Source of the DNA: Deltaproteobacteria bacterium
GTDB lineage: Bacteria > Desulfobacterota > Dissulfuribacteria > Dissulfuribacterales > JALVPX01
Reading direction: 5' to 3'
DNA: 14,091 nt
NCBI GenBank assembly: GCA_027031565.1
Contig: JALVPX010000135.1
Span: 1 to 14,091 of the forward strand
This document shows positions 6,436-13,949 of this stretch, piece by piece (the first letter of the stretch is position 1; each line of letters begins with the position of its first letter). The notes under the pieces are model-generated. The model ran no database searches. It was not told where the DNA came from and saw only the letters and a program-made list of their open reading frames with translations. A program made the translations under genes and the position numbers.

Positions 6436-6471
6436 ACCATCTGCACCTTTGCTAAGTTTATGGTGGATGGT
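6436..6471 (+). promoter_or_regulatory. Hairpin that would hide the ribosome-binding site of the TPR gene
   Basis: ACCATC (6436-6441) pairs with GATGGT (6466-6471) and CACC (6444-6447) pairs with GGTG (6462-6465). This makes ten base pairs with a two-base bulge and a 14-base loop. The 3' arm contains the only purine-rich candidate for a Shine-Dalgarno site (GGTGGATGG) and ends four bases before the ATG at 6476. The stem also buries an alternative ATG at 6467. An exact direct repeat CCTTTGCT (6422-6429 and 6446-6453) flanks and enters the structure. The pairing is read directly from the sequence; a role in translational control is inference. Confidence 0.45.
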
Positions 6472-6475
6472 AACT

Positions 6476-8662
6476 ATGTTGAATAACGCAATAAAAGGCA
6501 GCCATTCGTTTCTCGTTTGTGCGATTTTTGTTCTGTTCTTGAGTGTGCAGGCAACAGCTTCACCGAGTCCAGATGCTGCTGACACGGTATGGGCTTCGCT
6601 TCGTCCCACAATTGAGTTGTTTTGGAAGGAGCGCCAGGATTCTCCGCATCAGGCCCAGCAGGATGCGTGGGAGATCATATCTTCCCTGAAAGACTTCATT
6701 CATGCTCATCCGGAATCCTCACACGTTGCAGAGGCTTACTATATCCTGGGTGAGGCATATTCGGCGGTTTTCTATTTTCCAGAGGCAATCGCACACTGGA
6801 GGATCGTAACAAGGGATTTCCCCTCCAGCCCCTGGGCCTCCGAGGCCTTGACCGCCATTGTGCTCAATCTTGAAAAAAGAGGAGAAAGCGGACGATTAAA
6901 GGGATTTTACAAGGAAATTATTAAGAACTATCCAGATACGCCTGCTGCCAAGGCTGCCTGGGTCTCCCTTGCCATTGATGCCCTTTCCCGAGGCCAAAAG
7001 GAGTTGGTCAGCAAATATGTGAGTGAGCTGGAGGCCTCGGATCCAAATATCCACGTCACTGTGCCGAGGTTTCTGGACCTAAAGGCAAGGCTTCTTTCCG
7101 AGATGGGCCGAGAGCGTGAGGCCCGGGAAAAATGGCTTCAGTACCTTAATCTCACCCATAATCGGGAAGAAAAGGCAGCCGCATTGTTCAGGATAGCAGA
7201 AAGCTTCAGGCGCCAAGGAAGGCTTCAAAATGCGAGAAAATATTATTCCATACTGAAACTTGATTACAGAACGATTCCAGAGGCCTACTTTGCAAGATTC
7301 AGACTCTTTCAGATGGGCCGGAAATACAAGGCACTCCGAACAACAGGCAGTCAAGGCAGGCAGGCTTCATCCCGCATTTTTTTGAAAGAAATCATCAAAA
7401 AATATCCAACACATCCCATCAGCCAAGAGGTGGAGTATGAAGTAATCAAGGAAAGGATGCAGCAGGCTCGATATGTAGAGGCCTTGCGAGAATGCTCAAG
7501 CTTCTTGAAGCGGATGCCGGAATCCCCCTATGCCACCAGGGTAATGGAATTGGCCCTATCTGCTGGGCAGGCCTTGTCTGCAAGCAATTACACCCTGACC
7601 GGCCTGCAAGGGCAGTTAAAGGATTTGAAAGGCGTTGAAGAATCAACCTCCAACAGCAGGCTGCGGGAAATTTGTTCAAAAGCCCGGGAGGAGTTGTGGA
7701 ACAGGTTGATCAGGCGGCTTGCAGCAAAGGGGGAGCATGAAAAGGTATTAATCGAGATATGGCAATTTAAAAAGGAATTTGCCTCAAGCAGCTATGGTGC
7801 AAAGCTGGCTGAACTGGGCAGGGCAAGCCTGTTGAATCTGGACAGAAAGTTCATGAATGAAAATGATCCTCTTGCCTTGCTGAACTTTCACTATGAGTAC
7901 AAAGATCAGATCGTCCACAGCGTGGCCAGCCCAGAACACTTCCTGCATGTTGGAAGGGCATGGAACAGCGCTTTCTGCCCTGAGGCAGCTCAAAGGGCCT
8001 ATTACCAAGGCTTGCTCCAGGCTCCGGAACAGCCTATCAGGGAAAAATTGTTGTTTGAGCTGGCCGATACAGCCACGAAGGCCCGTGAGATCAGAGGTGC
8101 GGAAGGTGCGCTGGCCTTGCTGTCTGACAAGGGCCTTGAGAGCCCGGAAGTCCGTTATCTGAAAGCGCTTACAGACTATTCAAGGGGCCGCTACGAGATG
8201 TCTCTTGATGAAGCAACCGCAGGGCTGGCTTCGGCCCGGAAGGACAAGGATCTGAAAAAGAAGTTCCAAAATCTGCTTTTGGACAATATGGTAAAGCTGG
8301 GCAAGTGGGAGCAGGTAATTGACACCGTACTCAAGTGGGAAGATGGCCTGACAAAAGATGAAGCGGCCTCTCTTTTCAGAAAGATCGGAGATGAGGCCTT
8401 CAGGCTTGGATATTCAGAAAATGCATATCAGGCCTACAGGCACCTTTTTTCCCTGGAACCGGGTGAAGAAACCGCCTCGATGCGCATGGCTCTTGCAGCC
8501 TTTGACTCGGGCCGTCCGGACAGCGGCGTGCTTCAATTGCAGGCTCTTACCCAAGCAGACGACCCTTTGCTCAAGAAGGCGGCTGCCCGGCTTTTGGACA
8601 ACAAGCGTTTTTGGGATGGCCCGGCCAGCCGATACAAGCCTGAGGCAGGGAGGCAGCCTTGA
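6476..8662 (+). CDS. Exported TPR solenoid protein at the head of the flagellar operon
   Basis: This encodes 728 residues. A signal peptide is clear (hydrophobic ~12-24, cleavage near ATA-S at 28), so the protein is probably periplasmic. The remainder is almost wholly alpha-helical with tetratricopeptide-type repeats: AEAYYILGEAYSAVFYFPEA with PEAIAHWRIVTRDFP, AALFRIAESFRRQGRLQNAR followed by KYYSILKLDY, EVEYEVIKERMQQARYVEAL, VRYLKALTDYSRGRYEMSL and KIGDEAFRLGYSENAYQAYR. No catalytic motif or later membrane segment is seen. I prefer the ATG at 6476 over ATG 6467 or TTG 6449 because it gives a compact signal peptide and a usable spacing from GGATGG. Its stop overlaps the start of the sigma-54 activator by 4 bases, so the two are translationally coupled. 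Position and architecture suggest a flagellar motor or assembly accessory, comparable in design to the periplasmic solenoid PflA of Campylobacter. That is analogy, not demonstrated homology. Confidence 0.85.
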   Translation: MLNNAIKGSHSFLVCAIFVLFLSVQATASPSPDAADTVWASLRPTIELFWKERQDSPHQAQQDAWEIISSLKDFIHAHPESSHVAEAYYILGEAYSAVFYFPEAIAHWRIVTRDFPSSPWASEALTAIVLNLEKRGESGRLKGFYKEIIKNYPDTPAAKAAWVSLAIDALSRGQKELVSKYVSELEASDPNIHVTVPRFLDLKARLLSEMGREREAREKWLQYLNLTHNREEKAAALFRIAESFRRQGRLQNARKYYSILKLDYRTIPEAYFARFRLFQMGRKYKALRTTGSQGRQASSRIFLKEIIKKYPTHPISQEVEYEVIKERMQQARYVEALRECSSFLKRMPESPYATRVMELALSAGQALSASNYTLTGLQGQLKDLKGVEESTSNSRLREICSKAREELWNRLIRRLAAKGEHEKVLIEIWQFKKEFASSSYGAKLAELGRASLLNLDRKFMNENDPLALLNFHYEYKDQIVHSVASPEHFLHVGRAWNSAFCPEAAQRAYYQGLLQAPEQPIREKLLFELADTATKAREIRGAEGALALLSDKGLESPEVRYLKALTDYSRGRYEMSLDEATAGLASARKDKDLKKKFQNLLLDNMVKLGKWEQVIDTVLKWEDGLTKDEAASLFRKIGDEAFRLGYSENAYQAYRHLFSLEPGEETASMRMALAAFDSGRPDSGVLQLQALTQADDPLLKKAAARLLDNKRFWDGPASRYKPEAGRQP

Positions 8663-10077
8663 ACCGGATCGCACCCAAGATCGAGAAGCCCTTTAAGGCC
8701 TTGCTGGCCCTTCCTGATACAGACGAAAGAATCGCCCTCCAGAAGGTCCTGGAGGATAGTGGCGTAAATTTGACAGCCTGCCCGGATCACAAAACTGCAT
8801 GGGAAATCTTGTCCAGGGGAGACCATTTGGTTGCGATACTCTTTCATGATCCTGGACGTGCAGATGGCATCAAGGTGCTGAAGCAGATCAAAGAATGCAG
8901 TATTGCCTGCAAGGTCATACTGCTGGTTCACAGGCCTGTGATCGAAGACGCCCAAGAGGCCATGAGCCTGGGGGCAGAGGATTACATGATAAGGCCCTGG
9001 AACCACGATGCCATTCTTTTCGCCATCATGAAGGCAATGAGTGAGGGTGTGCCCATATCTCCGGATGGCAATGAAACTGCCAGAAGGCATTCCGCGAAAA
9101 AAAATCGATCCAAGGCCAGGAGAAAAATCATCACCAGAAGCCCTGCGTTTCGAAAGGTCCTGGAACAGGCAAAAAAGGTGGCTCCTTCCAAGGCAGCCAT
9201 TTTCATAACCGGCGAAAGCGGCACAGGCAAAGAACTCCTGGCACGCTTCATCCACGACAGCAGCGACCGTTCTTCTGGGCCCTTTGTGGCACTAAATTGC
9301 GCTGCCTTGCCTGAAACCCTCCTCGAAAGCGAGCTTTTTGGCTATGAAAAAGGCGCATTTTCAGGGGCGGTTGCCAGCAAGCCTGGTAAATTCGAGCTTG
9401 CAGACAAGGGTACACTGCTTCTAGATGAAATAACCGAAATGGACTTGTCGCTTCAGGCAAAACTGCTCAGGGTTATACAGGAAGGAGAGGTGGACCGGTT
9501 GGGATCCACCAGGCCTATTCCAGTAGATGCCAGGATAATAGCCACAACCAACAGGGATCCACGCAAGGCGGTAGAAGAAGGTCTTTTCAGGGAAGATCTC
9601 TTTTTCAGGCTGAACGTCATTCCATTGAAGATCCCGTCCTTAAAGGAGAGGCCGGAGGACATCGAAAAACTTGCAAACGAATTTTTACACCATTTTTCCA
9701 CCCTTTACGGAAAAAATGGAATGAGCTTTGCAGTAGGAGTTACCGAAAGGCTGACAAAGATGCCTTGGAAGGGAAATGTAAGAGAGCTCAAAAACTTGAT
9801 TGAAAGGGGAGTGCTCCTTGCTGAGGGAAATGAAATCAGGCTTGAACACCTATTGCTTGAAAAAGGGGAATCGGAACAACCTTCCCCGCAGCAGGCAGAT
9901 ATTTCCGCCATTGGAACAGAGCTTTTCAACCTTAGCGAGATTGAACGGGAAATGGTCAAAAAGGCTCTTGAAAAGACGTATGGCAACAGGACACATGCTG
10001 CCAAGCTCCTTGGCATCAGCGTCCGCACTCTCAGAAACAAGCTGGCTGAGTATAGAAAGCTAGGAATGGTGCTGTGA
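8659..10077 (+). CDS. Sigma-54 activator with degenerate receiver domain, flagellar regulator candidate
   Basis: This encodes 472 residues in three domains. The receiver-like domain is ~12-128, the AAA+ sigma-54 interaction domain is ~158-385, and a Fis-type helix-turn-helix lies at ~445-466 (THAAKLLGISVRTLRNKL). The AAA+ core has Walker A GESGTGKE (185-192), Walker B LLLDEI (253-258), FREDLFFRLN with the arginine-finger region (310-319) and sensor II GNVREL (372-377). The sigma-54-contacting loop reads GAFSGA (232-237) rather than GAFTGA. The receiver lacks its acidic pair (Leu18-Pro19), has Leu61 where the phospho-Asp is expected and Arg112 in place of the Lys. It is therefore probably not phosphorylated in the usual way, as in FleQ/FlrA. 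TTG is the start: GGGAGG lies five bases before it and it overlaps the TPR stop. It overlaps flgB by 4 bases. It probably activates sigma-54-dependent flagellar promoters. Confidence 0.92.
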   Translation: MNRIAPKIEKPFKALLALPDTDERIALQKVLEDSGVNLTACPDHKTAWEILSRGDHLVAILFHDPGRADGIKVLKQIKECSIACKVILLVHRPVIEDAQEAMSLGAEDYMIRPWNHDAILFAIMKAMSEGVPISPDGNETARRHSAKKNRSKARRKIITRSPAFRKVLEQAKKVAPSKAAIFITGESGTGKELLARFIHDSSDRSSGPFVALNCAALPETLLESELFGYEKGAFSGAVASKPGKFELADKGTLLLDEITEMDLSLQAKLLRVIQEGEVDRLGSTRPIPVDARIIATTNRDPRKAVEEGLFREDLFFRLNVIPLKIPSLKERPEDIEKLANEFLHHFSTLYGKNGMSFAVGVTERLTKMPWKGNVRELKNLIERGVLLAEGNEIRLEHLLLEKGESEQPSPQQADISAIGTELFNLSEIEREMVKKALEKTYGNRTHAAKLLGISVRTLRNKLAEYRKLGMVL

Positions 10078-10529
10078 AAGGCTTGTTTGGCAAGACATTC
10101 CAGGTGATAGAGCAGGCAATTGGCTTGAGGGTAAAGAGAAACGCCGTGCTGGCTTCCAATATCGCCAACATGGATACCCCTGGATACAGGCCGAAGGATG
10201 TCCCCTTCAAGAAGCTCATGGAAAATTATATGAACGACATGGGGAATCTCTCCTCCTTCTCCTCCTCCTCGCAGATGGGGATCGGGCAGGACCGTGTAGA
10301 TTTGGCAACCACCGATCCCCGTCATTTTTTTGACGAAGCCTTGATGAACAGCGGGAAAGATGTGTCAATTTTAACATCACAGGAGAGAGGCACGCCCAAC
10401 AGCGTTGATATTGACGAAGAGATGGGAAGACTGGCGGAAAACAATCTTCAGTACCAGGCGGCCGTACAGGCCTTGATCAAGGAGATAGAGATCTTGAAGT
10501 CAGCAGTAACCGAGGGAGGCAGGTCATGA
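10074..10529 (+). CDS. flgB: Flagellar basal-body proximal rod protein FlgB
   Basis: This encodes 151 residues. The N-terminal rod motif NIANMDTPGYRPKDVPF (~28-44) and the C-terminal NSVDIDEEMGRLAENNLQY (~108-126) identify FlgB, a subunit of the proximal rod that assembles in the periplasm after export through the flagellar type III apparatus. It has no signal peptide, as expected. It is slightly longer than usual (110-140) because of a Ser-rich variable middle segment (SSFSSSSQ) encoded by a pyrimidine repeat. The GTG start overlaps the TGA of the regulator by 4 bases and has TAGGA eight bases upstream. It starts the flgB-flgC-fliE series. Confidence 0.96.
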   Translation: MKGLFGKTFQVIEQAIGLRVKRNAVLASNIANMDTPGYRPKDVPFKKLMENYMNDMGNLSSFSSSSQMGIGQDRVDLATTDPRHFFDEALMNSGKDVSILTSQERGTPNSVDIDEEMGRLAENNLQYQAAVQALIKEIEILKSAVTEGGRS

Positions 10530-10963
10530 ATCTTCTGACATCCATACACATTTCCTCTGCTGGATTGAGGGCTGAACGTACACGGCTCAATGTTGCCTCC
10601 ATGAACCTGGCAAATGCCCATGTTACCAGGACCATTGACGGCGGGCCTTACAGGGCGAGATCGGTTGTGTTTGCCTCTGTTCCCCTGGATGACGATTTCG
10701 GCCAGCAATTGTCCGAGGCAATGAAAAAGGAGCTCCAGGTAGTGGACGTGGTGGACATTGTAGAGGACCCCGGTCCCTTCAAGGAGGTTTTTGATCCCAG
10801 TCACCCAGATGCTGATGAACGCGGGATGGTCAAGCTGCCAAATGTGAATGTCATGGAACAGATGATGGATTTAATGACAGCTGCCCGGGCCTATGAAGCT
10901 GGAGTGGCGGCCATGGATACCGCAAAGGCCATGGCCTTGAAGGCCTTGGAGATAGCACGTTAA
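10526..10963 (+). CDS. flgC: Flagellar basal-body proximal rod protein FlgC
   Basis: This encodes 145 residues with both FlgC hallmarks. The N-terminus has ISSAGLRAERTRLNVASMNL followed by ANAHVTRTIDGGPYRAR. The C-terminal helix contains VKLPNVNVMEQMMDLMTAAR followed by AYEAGVAAMDTAKAMALKAL. It is a proximal rod component next to FlgB and is exported without a cleaved signal. The ATG overlaps the flgB stop by 4 bases and GGGAGG lies six bases upstream, so translation is coupled. The length is normal for the family. Confidence 0.97.
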   Translation: MNLLTSIHISSAGLRAERTRLNVASMNLANAHVTRTIDGGPYRARSVVFASVPLDDDFGQQLSEAMKKELQVVDVVDIVEDPGPFKEVFDPSHPDADERGMVKLPNVNVMEQMMDLMTAARAYEAGVAAMDTAKAMALKALEIAR

Positions 10964-10975
10964 AGGGAGGGGATA

Positions 10976-11281
10976 GTGGAATCTGCAGCAATAAAAACAA
11001 ACAATGGAGCCTTGTGCGACAAATGCCGTCATGACTCCAGAAAACCGGGGCAAGGCGACAATTCCTCCTTTTCAAAGATGCTGGGCCAGGCGGTCGATGG
11101 TGTGAATGAGCAGCTTGTGGCCGCAGCAAATGCCTCGGCCAAAATGGCAGCTGGTAAAGAGGTTGACATAACCCAGACAATGATTGACATAACCAAGGCC
11201 GACCTCTCCTTCAAACTGCTTTTACAGATACGCAATAAGGCATTAAGCGCATACGAAGAGATCATGCGCATGCAATTGTAA
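10976..11281 (+). CDS. fliE: Flagellar hook-basal body complex protein FliE
   Basis: This encodes 101 residues. The conserved half runs from about residue 32 (FSKMLGQAVDGVNEQLVAA) to the end, and includes DITQTMIDITKADLSFKLLL and the diagnostic terminus SAYEEIMRMQL. FliE links the MS ring (FliF) to the proximal rod and is among the first rod-side export substrates. The start is GTG with AGGGAGGGG in front; it begins 12 bases after flgC. The N-terminal ~30 residues are variable in the family but here carry a CDKC pair (Cys14, Cys17), which is unusual for FliE. Confidence 0.95.
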   Translation: MESAAIKTNNGALCDKCRHDSRKPGQGDNSSFSKMLGQAVDGVNEQLVAAANASAKMAAGKEVDITQTMIDITKADLSFKLLLQIRNKALSAYEEIMRMQL

Positions 11282-11317
11282 CGGCTCAACAAGATTACTT
11301 AGCTGGAAAAATATACC

Positions 11318-12934
11318 ATGCCTAATATCTCAGAGCTGATAGCACAACTTCGCACTCTTGCAGGGGACCTGACTCTCAGGCAGAAAATCATTACCGGCCT
11401 GGTCCTGGCCGGAGTTGTTGCAGCCTTTGCAGGCCTGATCTTGTTTACTAATCAAACGGTCTACAAGGTGCTTTATAGTGACTTAAACCCCGAGGACGCC
11501 TCGCAGATCGTCACCTGGCTGAAGAACGAAAAAATACCATATAAATTGAAACAAGGAGGCGCTGCTGTTTTGGTGCCGGAGGATCAAGTCTATGACGTGC
11601 GCCTGGCCTTGGCGAGTTCAGGCCTGCCAGGGGGAAGCGGCGTGGGCTTTGAGATCTTTGACCGTTCAGGCCTGGGAACCACCGACTTTGTTCAGCACAT
11701 CAATTTTCAAAGGGCCTTGCAAGGAGAACTGGAAAGGACTATCGCCTCTTTTCCACAGGTCAAAACAGCCAGGGTGCATCTGGCGACTCCCAAGGAATCA
11801 CTTTTTGTCACCGAACAAAGGGAGCCCACGGCCTCGGTAGTGTTAGGCCTTAAAAATGGCCAGGAACTGGATAGAGGCCAGGTAAAGGGCATTGTACACC
11901 TTGTTGCCAGCGCGGTTCCACGCCTCACCAAGGATCATATCAGCGTGGTAGATACAACCGGAAACGTGCTCTATGACCCTTCTGAGCCTGCCGATGGTTT
12001 GGATTCACGCACAAATGCCCAGCTGGTCTATCACAAGAGGCTGGAAGAATATTACAAGCACAAGATCCAGTCCATGCTGGAAAAGGTTCTCGGACCAAAT
12101 AAGGCAGTGGCCCGTGTCTCTGCAGAGCTGGATTTCAATCAAGTGGAAATAACAGAAGAAAATTTTGATCCAGACATGGTGGCTGTCAGGAGCGAGCAGA
12201 AATTGCTGGAGACCTCTACGGATGCAAAGGCTGGCGGAGTACCAGGAGTAAAAGGCGGCCTTGCAGACAAACTGCAGGGAAATGCCAATGCAAACGGCAC
12301 CAATCTTAGGAAAACAAAGGAAAAAAAGACCACAAACTATGAAATCAGCAAGAGACAACGTCAGATACGTGCTGCCCAGGGAACATTGAAAAAGCTGTCT
12401 GTGGCAGTGCTCGTAGACGGTACATACAAAAAGGAGAATAAAAAAGAGGTTTACGTCCCCCGCTCAGAAGAGGAAATGGCCAACCTGGAGCGTATAGTCA
12501 AGGCGGCCATGGGTTTCAGCGAGGAACGCGGCGACGAAGTAAGCGTAGTGAACGTGCCATTTACTGATCCCACACCCAAGCCATCTGCGATAAGCAAGGT
12601 CGCTGATCTTGCCCCCAGACTCATCAGGCCTCTAGCCAATTTGATAATCGGTTTGTTGTTTATCTTGATGGTATTGCGCCCTCTTTTGAAGAGATATGTG
12701 TTTACACCTGCCCCAGGTGAAGAGACCTCCCAGGAAGGGCTGCCTGGTGAGGCACTAGAAGGGCTGGAAGGCGAAAGCGCCAAGGGATTGCCTGTGCTTG
12801 AAGCCCTTCCCAATCCAAAAGAGGAATTGAGGGAGCTGGCCACGGACTACCCAGAGCGTGCCGCAGCACTTGTAAAGGTCTGGCTCAGGGAAAAGGTGGA
12901 AGGAGAGGGAGATGCCAAACCAGCCAGCCCTTGA
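11318..12934 (+). CDS. fliF: Flagellar MS-ring protein FliF
   Basis: This encodes 538 residues, the usual FliF length. A first membrane segment lies at ~24-44, followed by the periplasmic ring-building motifs (YSDLNPEDASQIVTWL; SGLPGGSGVGFEIFD; FPQVKTARVHLATPKESLF; a YRQ-like helix around RLEEYYKHKIQSMLEKVLGP). A Lys/Asn-rich variable linker (~318-350) precedes a second membrane segment (~439-455). The cytoplasmic tail ends with RELATDYPERAAALVKVWL, the FliG-binding helix. It forms the inner-membrane MS ring on which rod, switch and export gate assemble. Its ATG follows fliE by 36 bases with only a weak ribosome-binding site (TGGAAA). The 3' end overlaps fliG by 23 bases. Confidence 0.97.
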   Translation: MPNISELIAQLRTLAGDLTLRQKIITGLVLAGVVAAFAGLILFTNQTVYKVLYSDLNPEDASQIVTWLKNEKIPYKLKQGGAAVLVPEDQVYDVRLALASSGLPGGSGVGFEIFDRSGLGTTDFVQHINFQRALQGELERTIASFPQVKTARVHLATPKESLFVTEQREPTASVVLGLKNGQELDRGQVKGIVHLVASAVPRLTKDHISVVDTTGNVLYDPSEPADGLDSRTNAQLVYHKRLEEYYKHKIQSMLEKVLGPNKAVARVSAELDFNQVEITEENFDPDMVAVRSEQKLLETSTDAKAGGVPGVKGGLADKLQGNANANGTNLRKTKEKKTTNYEISKRQRQIRAAQGTLKKLSVAVLVDGTYKKENKKEVYVPRSEEEMANLERIVKAAMGFSEERGDEVSVVNVPFTDPTPKPSAISKVADLAPRLIRPLANLIIGLLFILMVLRPLLKRYVFTPAPGEETSQEGLPGEALEGLEGESAKGLPVLEALPNPKEELRELATDYPERAAALVKVWLREKVEGEGDAKPASP

Positions 12935-13949
12935 AAAGATTGATCTCAGGGAACCCAAGGGTCCTTACAAGGCCGCCATCTTTCTGCTTGCCATGGGCGA
13001 AAAGTTTACTGCAGAAGTCTTTCAGCACTTGAGAGAAGAGGAGGTGAGGCAGCTTTCCAGGCTCATGGCCTCTATTCAGCACATTCCTGGTGAAGGGGTC
13101 CAAAAGGTTCTCGATGAGGTAAAGGAGAAGATGACCCTGGTTCAGGGTGAAATGGCTGTGCCGGTTGAAGATTTTTTGAAAAAGGTCCTTTTCACCTCCA
13201 TGCCTGAGGAACAGGCCCAGAAGATCTATGAAGACATACTTCGTCAGCTCCATCCTTCAACATTTCAAAAGCTTTCCAACCTTGAACCCAAGGTGATAGT
13301 CAACTTTTTGAGAAACGAACATCCTCAGACCATAGCTGTAATACTGGCCCATCTTGAGCCCGAACTTTCCGCCCAGGTTCTTGAGGAACTCCCGGAAAGG
13401 ATGCAGCCGGATGTAATGATGCGTATTGCAAACTTGGAGAAGATAAGCCCTGAGATCGTGGCAGAAATAGATAAGGTATTGGAAGATGAACTCTTTTCCG
13501 TGGAAATGAGTGATGCCACAAAGGTGGGCGGGGCTGAAAAGGTAGCGGAAATACTTAACAGCGTAGACAGGAATCTCGAGGAGTCGCTGCTTGACGAGAT
13601 CGAATCCTCTTCAGAGACCTTGGCAGAAGAGATCAGGAAGCTGATGTTCAAGTTCGAGGATCTCTTGGGCGTGGACGACTCGGCAATAGTAGCCATATTG
13701 AAGGAGATAAGCACTGAGGAACTTAAACTTGCGCTTAAAGCTGCGTCAGAGGAACTGAGAGACAAGTTCTTCGGCAATATGTCGGAGCGGGCTGCCATGA
13801 TGCTCAAGGAGGATCTGGAGGTAATGGGCCCGGTAAGGCTGAAAGATGTGGAGCAGGCCCAGCAGGCAATCATAAAGGTTGCCAAGCGTCTCGAGAGCGA
13901 AGGCAAGATCGTGCTTGGCGGCAAGGGAGGCGACGAAGTCCTTGTCTAA
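12912..13949 (+). CDS. fliG: Flagellar motor switch protein FliG
   Basis: This encodes 345 residues. The N-terminal FliF-binding domain (~15-100) includes GPYKAAIFLLAMGE. The middle domain has the EHPQT motif (136-140) that binds FliM. The C-terminal torque domain includes LMFKFEDLLGVDD and FFGNMSERAAMMLKEDLEVM. Aligning with E. coli (R281, D288, D289, R297, K264), the charged rotor residues are all kept as Arg293, Glu300, Asp301, Arg309 and Lys276, so the protein should be competent for torque against MotA. The ATG lies inside the end of fliF, with AGGAG six bases upstream. The 3' end overlaps the start of fliH by 8 bases. Confidence 0.97.
   Translation: MPNQPALEKIDLREPKGPYKAAIFLLAMGEKFTAEVFQHLREEEVRQLSRLMASIQHIPGEGVQKVLDEVKEKMTLVQGEMAVPVEDFLKKVLFTSMPEEQAQKIYEDILRQLHPSTFQKLSNLEPKVIVNFLRNEHPQTIAVILAHLEPELSAQVLEELPERMQPDVMMRIANLEKISPEIVAEIDKVLEDELFSVEMSDATKVGGAEKVAEILNSVDRNLEESLLDEIESSSETLAEEIRKLMFKFEDLLGVDDSAIVAILKEISTEELKLALKAASEELRDKFFGNMSERAAMMLKEDLEVMGPVRLKDVEQAQQAIIKVAKRLESEGKIVLGGKGGDEVLV

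Noticed and set aside
13325..13924. 199-codon minus-strand open frame opposite fliG
   Set aside because: Its Ser/Ile-rich composition is the complement of the Glu/Asp/Lys-rich FliG helices, and fliG is unambiguous.
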